DNA of 34,105 nt, taken from assembly GCA_963922415.1 (NCBI GenBank), contig CAWUIP010000020.1, forward strand, positions 1 through 34,105, written 5' to 3'. Source of the DNA: Aliishimia sp963922415. Lineage in GTDB: Bacteria; Pseudomonadota; Alphaproteobacteria; Rhodobacterales; Rhodobacteraceae. Position numbers and translations under genes: made by a program. Numbering within the stretch: the first letter of the stretch is position 1; every line of letters begins with the position of its first letter. The notes below the pieces were generated by a model. The model made no database searches and had not been told where the DNA came from. It worked only from the letters and a program-made list of their open reading frames with translations. Shown here in pieces: positions 16,420-23,916 of the stretch.

Positions 16420-17267
16420 ACCTCGAAATAGCACTGAACATCACAGCAAAAGGCAAGCCGGTTTTTCCGGCTTGCGACAAAACGAAAGCGCCGCTCGTCA
16501 GAGGCTGGCAAAACCAAGCAACGGTCGATCCTGGGCAAATACGAACCTGGTCGCGCAGGTTTCGCAATTGCGCCTGGGGCCTTCCCTGCGGCCCCCTGAG
16601 CGACATCTTTGTTCTTGACTTGGACGTCTGCGGCGAAAGCAAGGCAGCCACAGGGAGGGCCTCTCTGGGCCTCCTGGGCCATTCCAGGCTAGTCGAGGGG
16701 CCGAGAGTTGTCACGCCCAGTGGTGGCGAGCATCTATACTTCCGCGACTGGTCCGGAGCCAGGAACACGGTCTCAAAGCTTGGCGACAAGATAGACACGC
16801 GAGCCGGTGGCGGCTACGTCATTGCGCCTGGGTGTCAGATGCAACATGGGAGCTACAGTGGGGACGTCGCGTTCGACAGTCTCCCGTCTTTCCCGATGGG
16901 ATTGCGAGCACGGCTAAGCTCGACTGCAGCGCAGCGCAGGTCTCCTTTAGACCTGGTAGCTCCTCCAAAGCTGGAAGAGGCGCGTGAGCTTCTAAGCTAC
17001 ATCACGCCCGACTTGTCTTATGACGAGTGGTTGAGCGTGTTGATGGCGCTGCACCATGCGTATGACGGCAGCTATGAAGGCCAAGAACTTGCAGATGAGT
17101 GGTCTCAAGGGGGGTGCCGTTACCAACCAGGATGTGTGGAAGTTCGCTGGCCGGGCTTTGGGCGGCGCAAAGGTGTGACCTGGGCGACCGTTCCAGCTTT
17201 AGCCAAAAAACATGGTGCTGACCTAAGCGACATCGCCAAGAAGCATCGAGGTGCTGCACATGATTGA
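16416..17267 (+). CDS. Prim-pol primase with PriCT-2-like C-terminus
   Basis: 283-aa archaeo-eukaryotic-type primase/polymerase, which makes primers for replication of the element. The prim-pol domain (about 1-165) shows the metal-binding FVLDLDV (D68, D70) and the catalytic His strand TPSGGEHLYFR (H106), plus AGGGYVIAPG. The C-terminal part (about 185-275: ELLSYITPDLSYDEWLSVLM and WSQGGCRYQPG) matches PriCT-2. No helicase domain is fused; the next gene provides it. It overlaps the preceding winged-helix gene by 4 bp and the helicase gene by 8 bp, forming a compact replication operon. Confidence 0.88.
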   Translation: MNLEIALNITAKGKPVFPACDKTKAPLVRGWQNQATVDPGQIRTWSRRFRNCAWGLPCGPLSDIFVLDLDVCGESKAATGRASLGLLGHSRLVEGPRVVTPSGGEHLYFRDWSGARNTVSKLGDKIDTRAGGGYVIAPGCQMQHGSYSGDVAFDSLPSFPMGLRARLSSTAAQRRSPLDLVAPPKLEEARELLSYITPDLSYDEWLSVLMALHHAYDGSYEGQELADEWSQGGCRYQPGCVEVRWPGFGRRKGVTWATVPALAKKHGADLSDIAKKHRGAAHD

Positions 17268-18372
17268 CCCAATAGCTGAGAGAGCAGGCATGCTCGCCTC
17301 CCAAATGTTGCCGTTGTCGCGTATAGACGCTGTGCGGAACCAGAAGGCGTTGGTCAAAGGCTGGTTGAGCGCCGGAGGTCTCAGCGTTGTCTATGGGGCG
17401 TCTAACGTAGGTAAGACGTTTGTCGTTCTCGACTTAGCGGCGCACGTTGCTGCTGGCGCTGAATGGCGCGGCTCAAAGACCAGGTCCGGCTGCGTCGTGT
17501 ACATTGCAGCGGAGGGCGGCGGAGGTATTCGTAACCGCATCGCAGCCTTGAAGAGTGCGCGCTCGCACCTCACGCAGAACGACAACCTACTGCTTTTGCC
17601 AGCGTCCGTGGACCTTCACGGAGAGCAAGACGCCATTGCAATCGTCGAAGCTATCGACCGCGTACTCGACGGCAAAGAACCGACACTGATAGTCGTCGAC
17701 ACGATGGCACGCACAATGGGCCAAGGAGACGAGAACTCGTCCAGGGATATGGGGCAGTTCATCGCAAATTTGGACACCATTCGTGATACCACAGGGGCTC
17801 ATGTCCTCATTGTGCATCACAGCGGAAAGAGTGCGGACCGTGGCGCCCGGGGTTCGTCAGCTTTGAGGGCGGCCGTCGATACTGAGATATCCGTGTCGGA
17901 AGGTTGCAAGATAACCTGCGAAAAGCAGCGCGATATGGCGCAAGCTGCTCCGTTGTACTTTGCGCTGGAGTCGGTTGAGCTTGGCGAAGACGAAGATGGG
18001 GAGGTCATTCGCAGTGCAGTCGTAAAAAGCGCTGAGAAACCCCGACCTAAAGTTAAGCCGCTAACGGGGCGCAATGCAGTTGCGGCAGAAGCCCTGATGT
18101 CAGCGCTGAAAGCTGAAGGTGCGCACGTCATCGAGGAAGGTCTGCCACATGACGGACCAGTCTTGCCGCTCGCACGGTGGCAATCAGCCTGCAAGACGGC
18201 CGGTTTGGTTGAAGGCGACGCAACCGCAGCGGCACAAAGGAAGGCCTTCCAGAGGGCAAAAGACGGCCTCCTGGGCGCTGACTGTATACGCATCCACGGC
18301 AACTGGGTGTGGGCGACAGAGCCGTTATCTATGGAACGACCAGGGGGTGGGACAGGGTGCGTGACACCGTGA
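17260..18372 (+). CDS. RepA-like AAA/RecA-fold helicase
   Basis: 370-aa replicative ATPase of the RepA/DnaB-related AAA_25 type. Walker A is GASNVGKTF (residues 46-53), Walker B is LIVVDTMARTMG (~145), with a sensor region HVLIVHHSGKSADRGARGSS and the arginine-rich ALRAAVDTEISV strand. ATG 17260 is chosen because GAGG lies 8 nt upstream; GTG 17251 is in frame but less well placed. It pairs with the upstream primase and ends inside the GTCAC repeat cluster. Expected role: unwinding at the element's origin. A C-terminal basic region (about 290-350) may bind DNA. Confidence 0.85.
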   Translation: MIDPIAERAGMLASQMLPLSRIDAVRNQKALVKGWLSAGGLSVVYGASNVGKTFVVLDLAAHVAAGAEWRGSKTRSGCVVYIAAEGGGGIRNRIAALKSARSHLTQNDNLLLLPASVDLHGEQDAIAIVEAIDRVLDGKEPTLIVVDTMARTMGQGDENSSRDMGQFIANLDTIRDTTGAHVLIVHHSGKSADRGARGSSALRAAVDTEISVSEGCKITCEKQRDMAQAAPLYFALESVELGEDEDGEVIRSAVVKSAEKPRPKVKPLTGRNAVAAEALMSALKAEGAHVIEEGLPHDGPVLPLARWQSACKTAGLVEGDATAAAQRKAFQRAKDGLLGADCIRIHGNWVWATEPLSMERPGGGTGCVTP

Positions 18373-18459
18373 CCACCCATAGGGTGGTGGTCACGTCCGT
18401 CACACCTGCAACCCGAGCGGGACAAGTCACCTTGTCCCGTGACGGTCACAAGTAGTCAC
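18361..18459. repeat. GTCAC/GTGAC array: putative replication origin of the element
   Basis: Eight copies of one pentamer in 99 bp. GTCAC is at 18390, 18399, 18426, 18445 and 18455, and its complement GTGAC at 18361, 18369 and 18439. Two perfect hairpins are embedded: GTGACCACC with GGTGGTCAC (18369-18394) and CGGGACAAG with CTTGTCCCG. Position right after primase and helicase genes matches iteron origins of P4-type elements. Origin function is inferred. Confidence 0.6.
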
Positions 18460-18536
18460 GACAAATCCGCACAACACTTATGCTGCCAAGCAACGCACCT
18501 GGCAGTAATCTCCTCAAAAATTGCAAAGGAATAACA

Positions 18537-18818
18537 ATGACATATCAGCAATCCAACCTGGACGAGCAAGACCGCAACACTTCAAGAGACACCGTCGTCG
18601 CTCCGTCAGAAGTCGCAATGGCGCAAAGCTATGTGCAGGCGAATAGGCATAGATTGAGAGTGAATCCGCATCGCGTTCGAGAAGGCTGTGACATCTGGAT
18701 GAAATGGTCGGCCAAGCAAGGAATTGACACTGTCCTAGACAATGAGTTCGGGATTGGCCCGAGGAAGCGAGTTGGGGGGAGCGGAATTTCACACGCTCAC
18801 AACGGAAGAGATGCCTGA
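18537..18818 (+). CDS. Hypothetical protein, C-terminus fused into collar-derived DNA
   Basis: 93-aa protein beginning MTYQQSNLDEQDRNTSRD after a good AAAGGA ribosome site (6 nt). The body APSEVAMAQSYVQANRHRLR and VREGCDIWMKWSAKQGIDTV is helical and basic, without a recognised domain. The last ~22 codons (from about 18750) read the tail-collar DNA out of frame, so the original C-terminus was probably lost when that DNA arrived. It follows the presumed origin. Function unknown. Confidence 0.55.
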   Translation: MTYQQSNLDEQDRNTSRDTVVAPSEVAMAQSYVQANRHRLRVNPHRVREGCDIWMKWSAKQGIDTVLDNEFGIGPRKRVGGSGISHAHNGRDA

Positions 18819-19011
18819 TCATCAGCATCAAAATAGCCGTTTAGAATGGATGCAAACGACGCCAAATCATTTGGGGCATCCAGCAATCACAAAACCAGGA
18901 AGAGATCCAAATACGACGTACATTGAGCCATTGACGAAGATTTCAGGCGGCGGTGCACCGCATAATAACATGCAACCTTACATCGCTCTGTACTTTTGTA
19001 AAAAGAGATGA
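18742..19011 (+). pseudogene. Phage tail collar/fibre C-terminal remnant
   Basis: This 89-codon frame encodes the C-terminal part of a phage tail collar domain: GGAEFHTLTTEEMPDHQHQ at the front and ISGGGAPHNNMQPYIALYF at the end, matching the usual (T)-LT-x-x-x-MP-x-H-x-H ... PHNN-PP-ALN pattern. The N-terminal fibre is absent and no ribosome site precedes the ATG at 18742. It overlaps the upstream 93-aa gene in another frame. It is AT-richer than the replication genes. Read as a decayed virion gene acquired by the element. Confidence 0.7.
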
Positions 19012-19102
19012 AGACTGGGTATCTAATGGAAGAACCGCATTGATTTGCTTCCTAAGAAACGGATGGTGTAGGCGGATAACCGCTCATAACATTAATCGCA
19101 TT

Positions 19103-19129
19103 ATGGGTCATAAATACTGACCCATTTTT
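19103..19129 (+). terminator. Rho-independent terminator
   Basis: Perfect 8-bp stem ATGGGTCA (19103-19110) and TGACCCAT (19118-19125), 7-nt loop, then TTTTT. It closes the replication/collar segment from the left. Confidence 0.8.
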
Positions 19130-19592
19130 CGCCGAGAAGGTTTATTATGTGGACTTTGTTGCTAAGAACTTGAAGGCCTTTTAGGATGATTAAGTGCGGT
19201 CTTGCTCACCATAGCCCAACTCCGTTTTCTCCGTCTATTGTCCGCTATAGCACAAAAATCTGTTATACTATCAACTTCCTAGTTGCATTGCCGCAGGGAG
19301 ACTGAGACTCTGGCCAGCACCTGGTTCTAGGCTTGCAACTGGCCTGCCGTTGGAGTTTTCGGCCCAGCCGGTATAAATTTATTCCCTAATTTTCCTTACG
19401 TTCCAACGAATAGATCATCCGATCAAAATTCTGGTTGCGGGATTAATATGGCCAATCCCTATCGAACTAACAAGGAGCTGGGCCTTCAAAGTCAACTTTC
19501 AGGTCGCGGAAGCCACTACTCGCCCTATCCACAAAACAACAAGACAGCTAAGATGATGGGATGCAACACAACCGGCCGTCGGAAATCCGGGC
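19130..19592. other. Gene-poor stretch upstream of the 462-aa gene
   Basis: Together with 19012-19102 this makes about 580 bp without a recognised gene. One small open frame is possible at 19448-19609 (see separate entry). A TATACT box (near 19265) lies in an AT-rich segment but has no fitting -35. Nothing else is seen. Confidence 0.4.
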
Positions 19593-19609
19593 ATGGTCAG
19601 ACAAAATGA
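19448..19609 (+). CDS. Possible 53-aa hydrophilic small protein
   Basis: ATG 19448 opens a 53-codon frame (starts MANPYRTNKELGLQSQLSGR, ends KSGHGQTK) that overlaps the start of the 462-aa gene in another frame. Very polar and basic, no membrane segment. Only a weak GCGGGA precedes it. It may be a real leader peptide or chance; conservation is needed to decide. Confidence 0.22.
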   Translation: MANPYRTNKELGLQSQLSGRGSHYSPYPQNNKTAKMMGCNTTGRRKSGHGQTK

Positions 19610-20981
19610 GAATCTTATGAATAAAGTCTTTGACGATCTATCAGACCCACTCAAGAATACTCCATCGATCTTCGATGGCTATGTTATCAGCGACCTGTCA
19701 TTTAGAGTAAGCCCATATATTCTTGAAGCGCCAGAGTTGAACTCGCCTAATGAGTTTAGGAACAAATTCATAGTTCACTCAATCGATTCTTCTGAGTTTG
19801 GTGCGGTGGTGGGTCAGAAAAATGTTCCACGAATCTTCGCTATCCAGCAAATTGAAACGCATATTCACAAAGTATCTCACGCTGCTGGAAGAGTTGTTCA
19901 GGCGTTCACTGTTTTCCCGAGAGAGCGCTTGCTAGTCGAAACAAGAAAAACAACAACCCAATCCAGCACGGTTGCGATAACAGAGAGTGTAATCGAGTCT
20001 GCCTCTACAGAAGCCGTCAAGGAAATAACGGACGAAGTCGCAAACGAAACAGGAAGTACTAACACGCAACAGACTTCATGGGAAGTTGGAGCTAAAGGTG
20101 GCTTCGGAGGAATAGGTGCAAACGCGAAGTTGTCTGGGTCGGAAACTGCATCTCAAACGGCCAAACAGCTAACAAAGTCGATTCGAAAACAGGCAAACAA
20201 AGTTGCGCAGAACAGAAAGACAGAATTCAAGCTTCATACCGAAGAACTTGAAGAAGAAACCAATGTTTTTTCAAAAACTAGAACCTTCTTCAATGCTAAC
20301 TATGACTCTCCAATGAATGTCTCAGTTCACGAATCTTTGGGTCATTATATTGTAATTACGCAGGTAGTGGGACAGACTCTCGTGTATCAATCCAGGGCAC
20401 GAGATTATGAGGTTCGACTTGCAATTTCTGGCGAACGGACGATCGCTGAAAGGCAAGTCGAAGAATTTCTAGATCAAATATCTGTAGGAGACGAAAACGA
20501 TCCCCATGTTGAGTTGGACGTTGCGGTGAAGGATGCTTTAACTCTCAACGTTTTGCAGGACAACGGCGGAACGACACCTGGCCACTATACAGTCGAAGAC
20601 GGGTTTAGGCCGAGGGACAAGATAACTTTCGAGTCAAACATACTCGAGACTAAGTACACATTTAGGCTCCAAGGAGTGCCGATTGAAATAGATGAAATTC
20701 AACTTCCTAGTGGTGACGTTATTGGCAGAGTTCTCAAAGGTTTGGGAGATGGGCGGGGCGATCTAGCCACAAGCCTTCACAAGAGCATTGAACAGCTGAT
20801 GGTGGAACGGCAAATGGTCGCAGAATCTGGGAGGAAGTTGATCAATGCACTTTCGGAAAAAATGGCAAACGCTGGAACTGTTGAAGAGGCTCAAGAGTGG
20901 GCACGTCTTGCGGTCTATTGTCTGGAAGCAGTCTCCGAGAATGAAGAGTTACTGGAGAGTTTTGAGGAACCGGAGCAATGA
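19593..20981 (+). CDS. Unknown 462-aa protein with Ser/Thr/Gly-rich central segment
   Basis: Not recognised. The sequence has three parts: an N-terminal ~115 residues (FDGYVISDLSFRVSPYILEA), a polar segment ~118-235 rich in Ser, Thr, Gly and charged residues (TTTQSSTVAITESVIESAST, WEVGAKGGFGGIGANAKLSG, then helical KQLTKSIRKQANKVAQNRKT), and a C-terminal ~220 residues ending in an acidic helix (ELLESFEEPEQ). No signal peptide or membrane helix. The polar middle recalls amphipathic inserts of membrane-interacting or assembly proteins, but this is only a pattern. It overlaps the next gene by 4 bp (ATGA), so it is made together with a secreted coiled-coil protein. ATG 19617 is an alternative start. 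Confidence 0.65.
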   Translation: MVRQNENLMNKVFDDLSDPLKNTPSIFDGYVISDLSFRVSPYILEAPELNSPNEFRNKFIVHSIDSSEFGAVVGQKNVPRIFAIQQIETHIHKVSHAAGRVVQAFTVFPRERLLVETRKTTTQSSTVAITESVIESASTEAVKEITDEVANETGSTNTQQTSWEVGAKGGFGGIGANAKLSGSETASQTAKQLTKSIRKQANKVAQNRKTEFKLHTEELEEETNVFSKTRTFFNANYDSPMNVSVHESLGHYIVITQVVGQTLVYQSRARDYEVRLAISGERTIAERQVEEFLDQISVGDENDPHVELDVAVKDALTLNVLQDNGGTTPGHYTVEDGFRPRDKITFESNILETKYTFRLQGVPIEIDEIQLPSGDVIGRVLKGLGDGRGDLATSLHKSIEQLMVERQMVAESGRKLINALSEKMANAGTVEEAQEWARLAVYCLEAVSENEELLESFEEPEQ

Positions 20982-21484
20982 TACGACGTCATCAATCGAT
21001 TGTAGCCGAATATGCCGTTTTGCTATACCTGTGCGCCGCAAGCGCTGCCTTTGCGCATGATCCACCTGGAGAAACGTTAGTAGATCGAACGGCGACTGGC
21101 GGAGCGGCCCCTGCAACCTGTTATCTGGAAGATCGGATATCGCATGATTCAAATGGAAATCATCAAATCATCGCAGGAGGTGTGACGCCACGAGGTCCCT
21201 GTCCCAAGTTCTATTCCACTACTGTGATAGACGCGAAAGTATCGAGGTTGAGCAGAGTCGCTGACCAAGGGGTTCAACGTTCCCAACAGAACGCGCGCAG
21301 GCTACAGGAGTTAGAAATGCAACTTATAGAGGCAATTCAAAGGATTGAAACTCTCACTAATGAGTTGGACACCGTAACGGAACAGTTACGGCAGACACAA
21401 AACACCGTGTCGACACATAGAGAAGATTTCAGCAAACACAATCACGATGTAAACGGGGAACCTTCAGGATCACCACAATACTGA
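20978..21484 (+). CDS. Secreted coiled-coil protein with C-terminal HxHDxNG motif (paralogue A)
   Basis: 168-aa exported protein. The signal segment IVAEYAVLLYLCAASAAFA (cut AFA|HD) is followed by a short region with two Cys and CPKFYSTTVIDAKVSRL, a heptad-rich coiled coil (about 85-150: ARRLQELEMQLIEAIQRIET, LTNELDTVTEQLRQTQNTVS) and the C-terminal HREDFSKHNHDVNGE. The same order and near-identical tail occur in the 154-aa protein at 22289, so they are paralogues. It is translationally coupled to the 462-aa gene. The histidine tail resembles the HxH metal-binding signatures of phage fibres. Likely a periplasmic or surface trimer/dimer; role unknown. Confidence 0.72.
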   Translation: MIRRHQSIVAEYAVLLYLCAASAAFAHDPPGETLVDRTATGGAAPATCYLEDRISHDSNGNHQIIAGGVTPRGPCPKFYSTTVIDAKVSRLSRVADQGVQRSQQNARRLQELEMQLIEAIQRIETLTNELDTVTEQLRQTQNTVSTHREDFSKHNHDVNGEPSGSPQY

Positions 21485-21488
21485 AAAA

Positions 21489-22151
21489 TCATAGTCCACT
21501 CGGTGCTGCTTGCACCTCTCTTTCGAAGGCCTCAATTGAAATTGTTGCCCCATAGGTATCATAGAGATTCATACCTAGTAGTATTGCTTTTGTGTCCCTT
21601 GGATCGTCAATAAAAAAGAGAACTGGCGGCATACGTGCCGCCAATACAGCTTCTTCCATGGGATTGTAGTCGCTTGTAAGAAACTGATGAATCGCAGCAC
21701 CCAGAAGCAGCGTGTACTTTGAAAACCCGCTAGCACGACCTATGTACCCATAATGGACGTTTCCCCAGACGTCAGTCTTGAGCCGACGGCCACCAAATAA
21801 GTGCGACTTCTTCGGAAGCGCATTTATGACGTGTTTATAATCCCACGGTGCACCCTCACCGACTAAAGCTTTGAAGGTAAGGAGTGCTTTCACAAAATCA
21901 GCGGAAAATGAAGGATCGAACCACTTTCGTGAGTCATCCGGTCTCAACAAACTTCTCAGCTCTCTCACTTCCGACCCAACAGCGTTTTCCAGCATTTTGG
22001 CATGAATAAACTCAGCAGGAGATACAGTTTGGTTTCTCAGAGCGAGCGCATCAACTCTGATAGTTTCTAATGTGCACTGCTCCAAAGTAGGAACAATCCG
22101 AGCGCTCGCTAACGGGTCAGAGATCTGGTTCAAGAAAGAGCGATCGATCAT
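21489..22151 (-). CDS. Stand-alone toxin-44-like domain protein
   Basis: 220-aa protein that matches the Bacterial toxin 44 pattern of polymorphic toxins in its second half: APWDYK (101-106), WGNVHYGYIGRASGFS (129-144), LLLGAAIHQF, and IDDPRDTKAILLGMNLYD (181-198). In that family such a domain is normally the C-terminal payload of a much larger secreted protein and is believed to be a hydrolase/nuclease. Here it is a separate gene whose N-terminal ~95 residues (helical, no signal peptide) replace the delivery region. No immunity gene is obvious nearby. It converges on paralogue A and diverges from paralogue B. No strong ribosome site at the ATG. Could be a toxin, a phage-derived enzyme or a domesticated copy. 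Confidence 0.68.
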   Translation of the reverse strand: MIDRSFLNQISDPLASARIVPTLEQCTLETIRVDALALRNQTVSPAEFIHAKMLENAVGSEVRELRSLLRPDDSRKWFDPSFSADFVKALLTFKALVGEGAPWDYKHVINALPKKSHLFGGRRLKTDVWGNVHYGYIGRASGFSKYTLLLGAAIHQFLTSDYNPMEEAVLAARMPPVLFFIDDPRDTKAILLGMNLYDTYGATISIEAFEREVQAAPSGL

Positions 22152-22288
22152 GCAAATCGTTTGGCGGTAGCGTTACAACGTAACGGACGGTATTCTTTTC
22201 TAATGTTAGTTCACCTGAACCGCACACGCAATCTCGACCACGCTAACCCGATCCAATTCTTGCATGACTTACAAAGAGGAGTGTCCCC

Positions 22289-22753
22289 TTGAACCACCTA
22301 AGTAAATCCCTATTGATGGCAGCCGCCTACGCAACAACGGTTGTCGCCGCATCGCCCGCAATCGGTCAGGACGGTCGCGGATGGTACATTAATGCAGGTC
22401 CGATTGGACAGTATTGCCACCCAAGCATTGCTTACGCGCAAAGTGGGAACGACTGTCCGAAATTTTATGACATTGACCAAGTCGATGCGAAATTCGCAAA
22501 CGCATCTCTGTCTTGGATTGGTCCTTTGAGGGCAACTACTGCAGATCACAGTAGGAGACTTCAAACCCTAGAACAGAAACTAGGCGCCGCCCTACAAGAG
22601 ATCAGAATGCAGAACGCTCAAATCGTCGCTCTTCAATCAGAACTACAAACGGCGCTAACCCAACTACGGCAGACTCAATCAACCGTGAGTGGTCACCGAA
22701 ACGACTTTAATGAGCACAAACATGATGGAAATGGTGCCGTCGTAATCCCATAA
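22289..22753 (+). CDS. Secreted coiled-coil protein with C-terminal HxHDxNG motif (paralogue B)
   Basis: 154-aa exported protein, paralogue of the 168-aa protein at 20978. The start is TTG 22289 with AGAGGAG 8 nt upstream; the next ATG would cut the basic N-region of the signal peptide (LSKSLLMAAAYATTVVAASP). Mature part: CHPSIAYAQSGNDCPKFY, IDQVDAKFA, a coiled coil (about 90-130: RRLQTLEQKLGAALQEIRMQ) and the tail QLRQTQSTVSGHRNDFNEHK followed by HDGNGAVVIP. The shared core of both proteins is CPKFY, VDAK or IDAK, QLRQTQ-TVS and H-R-x-D-F-x-x-H-x-H-D-x-N-G. It stands alone on the plus strand beside the toxin-44-like gene. Function unknown. Confidence 0.72.
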   Translation: MNHLSKSLLMAAAYATTVVAASPAIGQDGRGWYINAGPIGQYCHPSIAYAQSGNDCPKFYDIDQVDAKFANASLSWIGPLRATTADHSRRLQTLEQKLGAALQEIRMQNAQIVALQSELQTALTQLRQTQSTVSGHRNDFNEHKHDGNGAVVIP

Positions 22754-22917
22754 ATGTAGAACTCTTCAGGTGTGCAAGTCAGATTGCGACGTGACCAATT
22801 TGGGATTGCTTTGCCAGATAGCTCGGAACGAGCCTATTCGCCCTGCAGCAGATCAACGGCCTAACTACATCAAAACGAAGGGTACAACCTTCTATGTTTC
22901 AGTGCGTATTTGTCTGT

Positions 22918-23133
22918 CTACTCGTAACCCCGCTTCGCTTTCGCCATGTGCAGCTCAAAGCGCGCATCCTTGGCTTCAGCTTCCGTAGAAAACCAATCCG
23001 TGCGCACCTGGCCAGAGCTGCCAATCCTCCCCCAGTTGCGCACAAGGCCCCAATCTCCGAAGAGCCCTCGCACGATTTCCAACCTATAGAATCTATGAAG
23101 ATTGGTTTCTGCCTGTGTTCTGGTCAGATACAT
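22918..23133 (-). CDS. WGR domain protein
   Basis: 71-aa protein that is almost wholly a WGR domain: RFYRLEIVRGLFGDWGLVRN followed by WGRIGSSGQVRTDWFSTEAE and ARFELHMAKAKRGYE. WGR domains occur in PARPs and bind nucleic acid or modulate DNA-repair enzymes; stand-alone copies of unknown function are frequent in Rhodobacteraceae mobile regions. It lies just downstream of the short recombinase (10 bp between the recombinase stop and its start), in the same operon. Confidence 0.85.
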   Translation of the reverse strand: MYLTRTQAETNLHRFYRLEIVRGLFGDWGLVRNWGRIGSSGQVRTDWFSTEAEAKDARFELHMAKAKRGYE

Positions 23134-23143
23134 GACCCCTGAC

Positions 23144-23749
23144 CTACCCCCACATCCTTGATGCGATGTCTCGTTCTTCTTTGCCTACTGCATCAGCGTA
23201 GATGGCTGTCGTGGTGAGCTGCGCATGCCCCATCCACTTCTGGAGCATGTTCAGCGGCACACCATTCACGCTCGCATTGATCCCAAACCCATGGCGCAGA
23301 CCTTTCGGACTGCGATGGGGCGCATCCGGAATCCCCGCCTCGATCATGATCCGTTTCACAATCTGCCACACCCGCGTCCGGCCAAGCACCCAGATCGGTG
23401 CGTTCGCTTGTCGTTTCGATTTCTGGGCTTCTCGAATGCCGTGCGCCGTATTCAACGTGTCCAGGTAGTCTGGCGGTACCGGAACGGTACGATACACCTC
23501 CTTTTGCCTACCTGCCGCGTCCTTGCGCTTCTTCAGGCTGCGGATCACAATCGTCCCACCGGACAGGTCCACCCGGGCTGGGGTGATCTCCAAGAGCTCG
23601 GACGGACGACACCCGGTAAAGTGCAACGTCTCACAGAGCGTCCTATCACGCGCGGGCTGCCTGCGTGCAATAGCCAGGAACGCAGCCCGCTCTTCTTTGT
23701 TCAGATAGAGACGGTTTCCGGTTGGATCGTAGAGGCGCATTTCACTCAT
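23144..23749 (-). CDS. Short tyrosine recombinase (catalytic domain only)
   Basis: 201-aa site-specific recombinase of XerD-like type lacking the N-terminal arm and core-binding domains. Seen: Arg in HFTGCRPSELLEI, KKRKDAAGRQKEVYRTVPVP beta strands, box II KGLRHGFGINASV (Lys in place of the usual first His), the His in KWMGHAQLTTTAIY and the Tyr in AIYADAVG. The ATG at 23747-23749 (MSEMRL) may be leaderless: TATAGT lies only 6 nt upstream. It is linked to the WGR gene and preceded by GTGAACA repeats. It is a second recombinase within the element; its target is unknown. Confidence 0.85.
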   Translation of the reverse strand: MSEMRLYDPTGNRLYLNKEERAAFLAIARRQPARDRTLCETLHFTGCRPSELLEITPARVDLSGGTIVIRSLKKRKDAAGRQKEVYRTVPVPPDYLDTLNTAHGIREAQKSKRQANAPIWVLGRTRVWQIVKRIMIEAGIPDAPHRSPKGLRHGFGINASVNGVPLNMLQKWMGHAQLTTTAIYADAVGKEERDIASRMWG

Positions 23750-23842
23750 GTGAACACTATACGCGAAAACTGTTCACTCCGCGAGCATCAATCTCGGGTT
23801 ATCTACCGCCCCTGCCCTGCTCGGGCGCAGCTACAGTGAACA
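23750..23842. repeat. GTGAACA repeats upstream of the short recombinase
   Basis: GTGAACA at 23750-23756, its complement TGTTCAC at 23771-23777 (14-bp spacer), and a third GTGAACA at 23836-23842. The first pair forms an inverted repeat overlapping the recombinase promoter. Candidate operator or recombination core. Confidence 0.5.
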
Positions 23843-23916
23843 GAATTAAAAATAGTGTTAAGTCTTCTTGCCAAACCAGAAGGTAAGTACGTTTCGAGGC
23901 AAAGGAAAGAAAGAGT

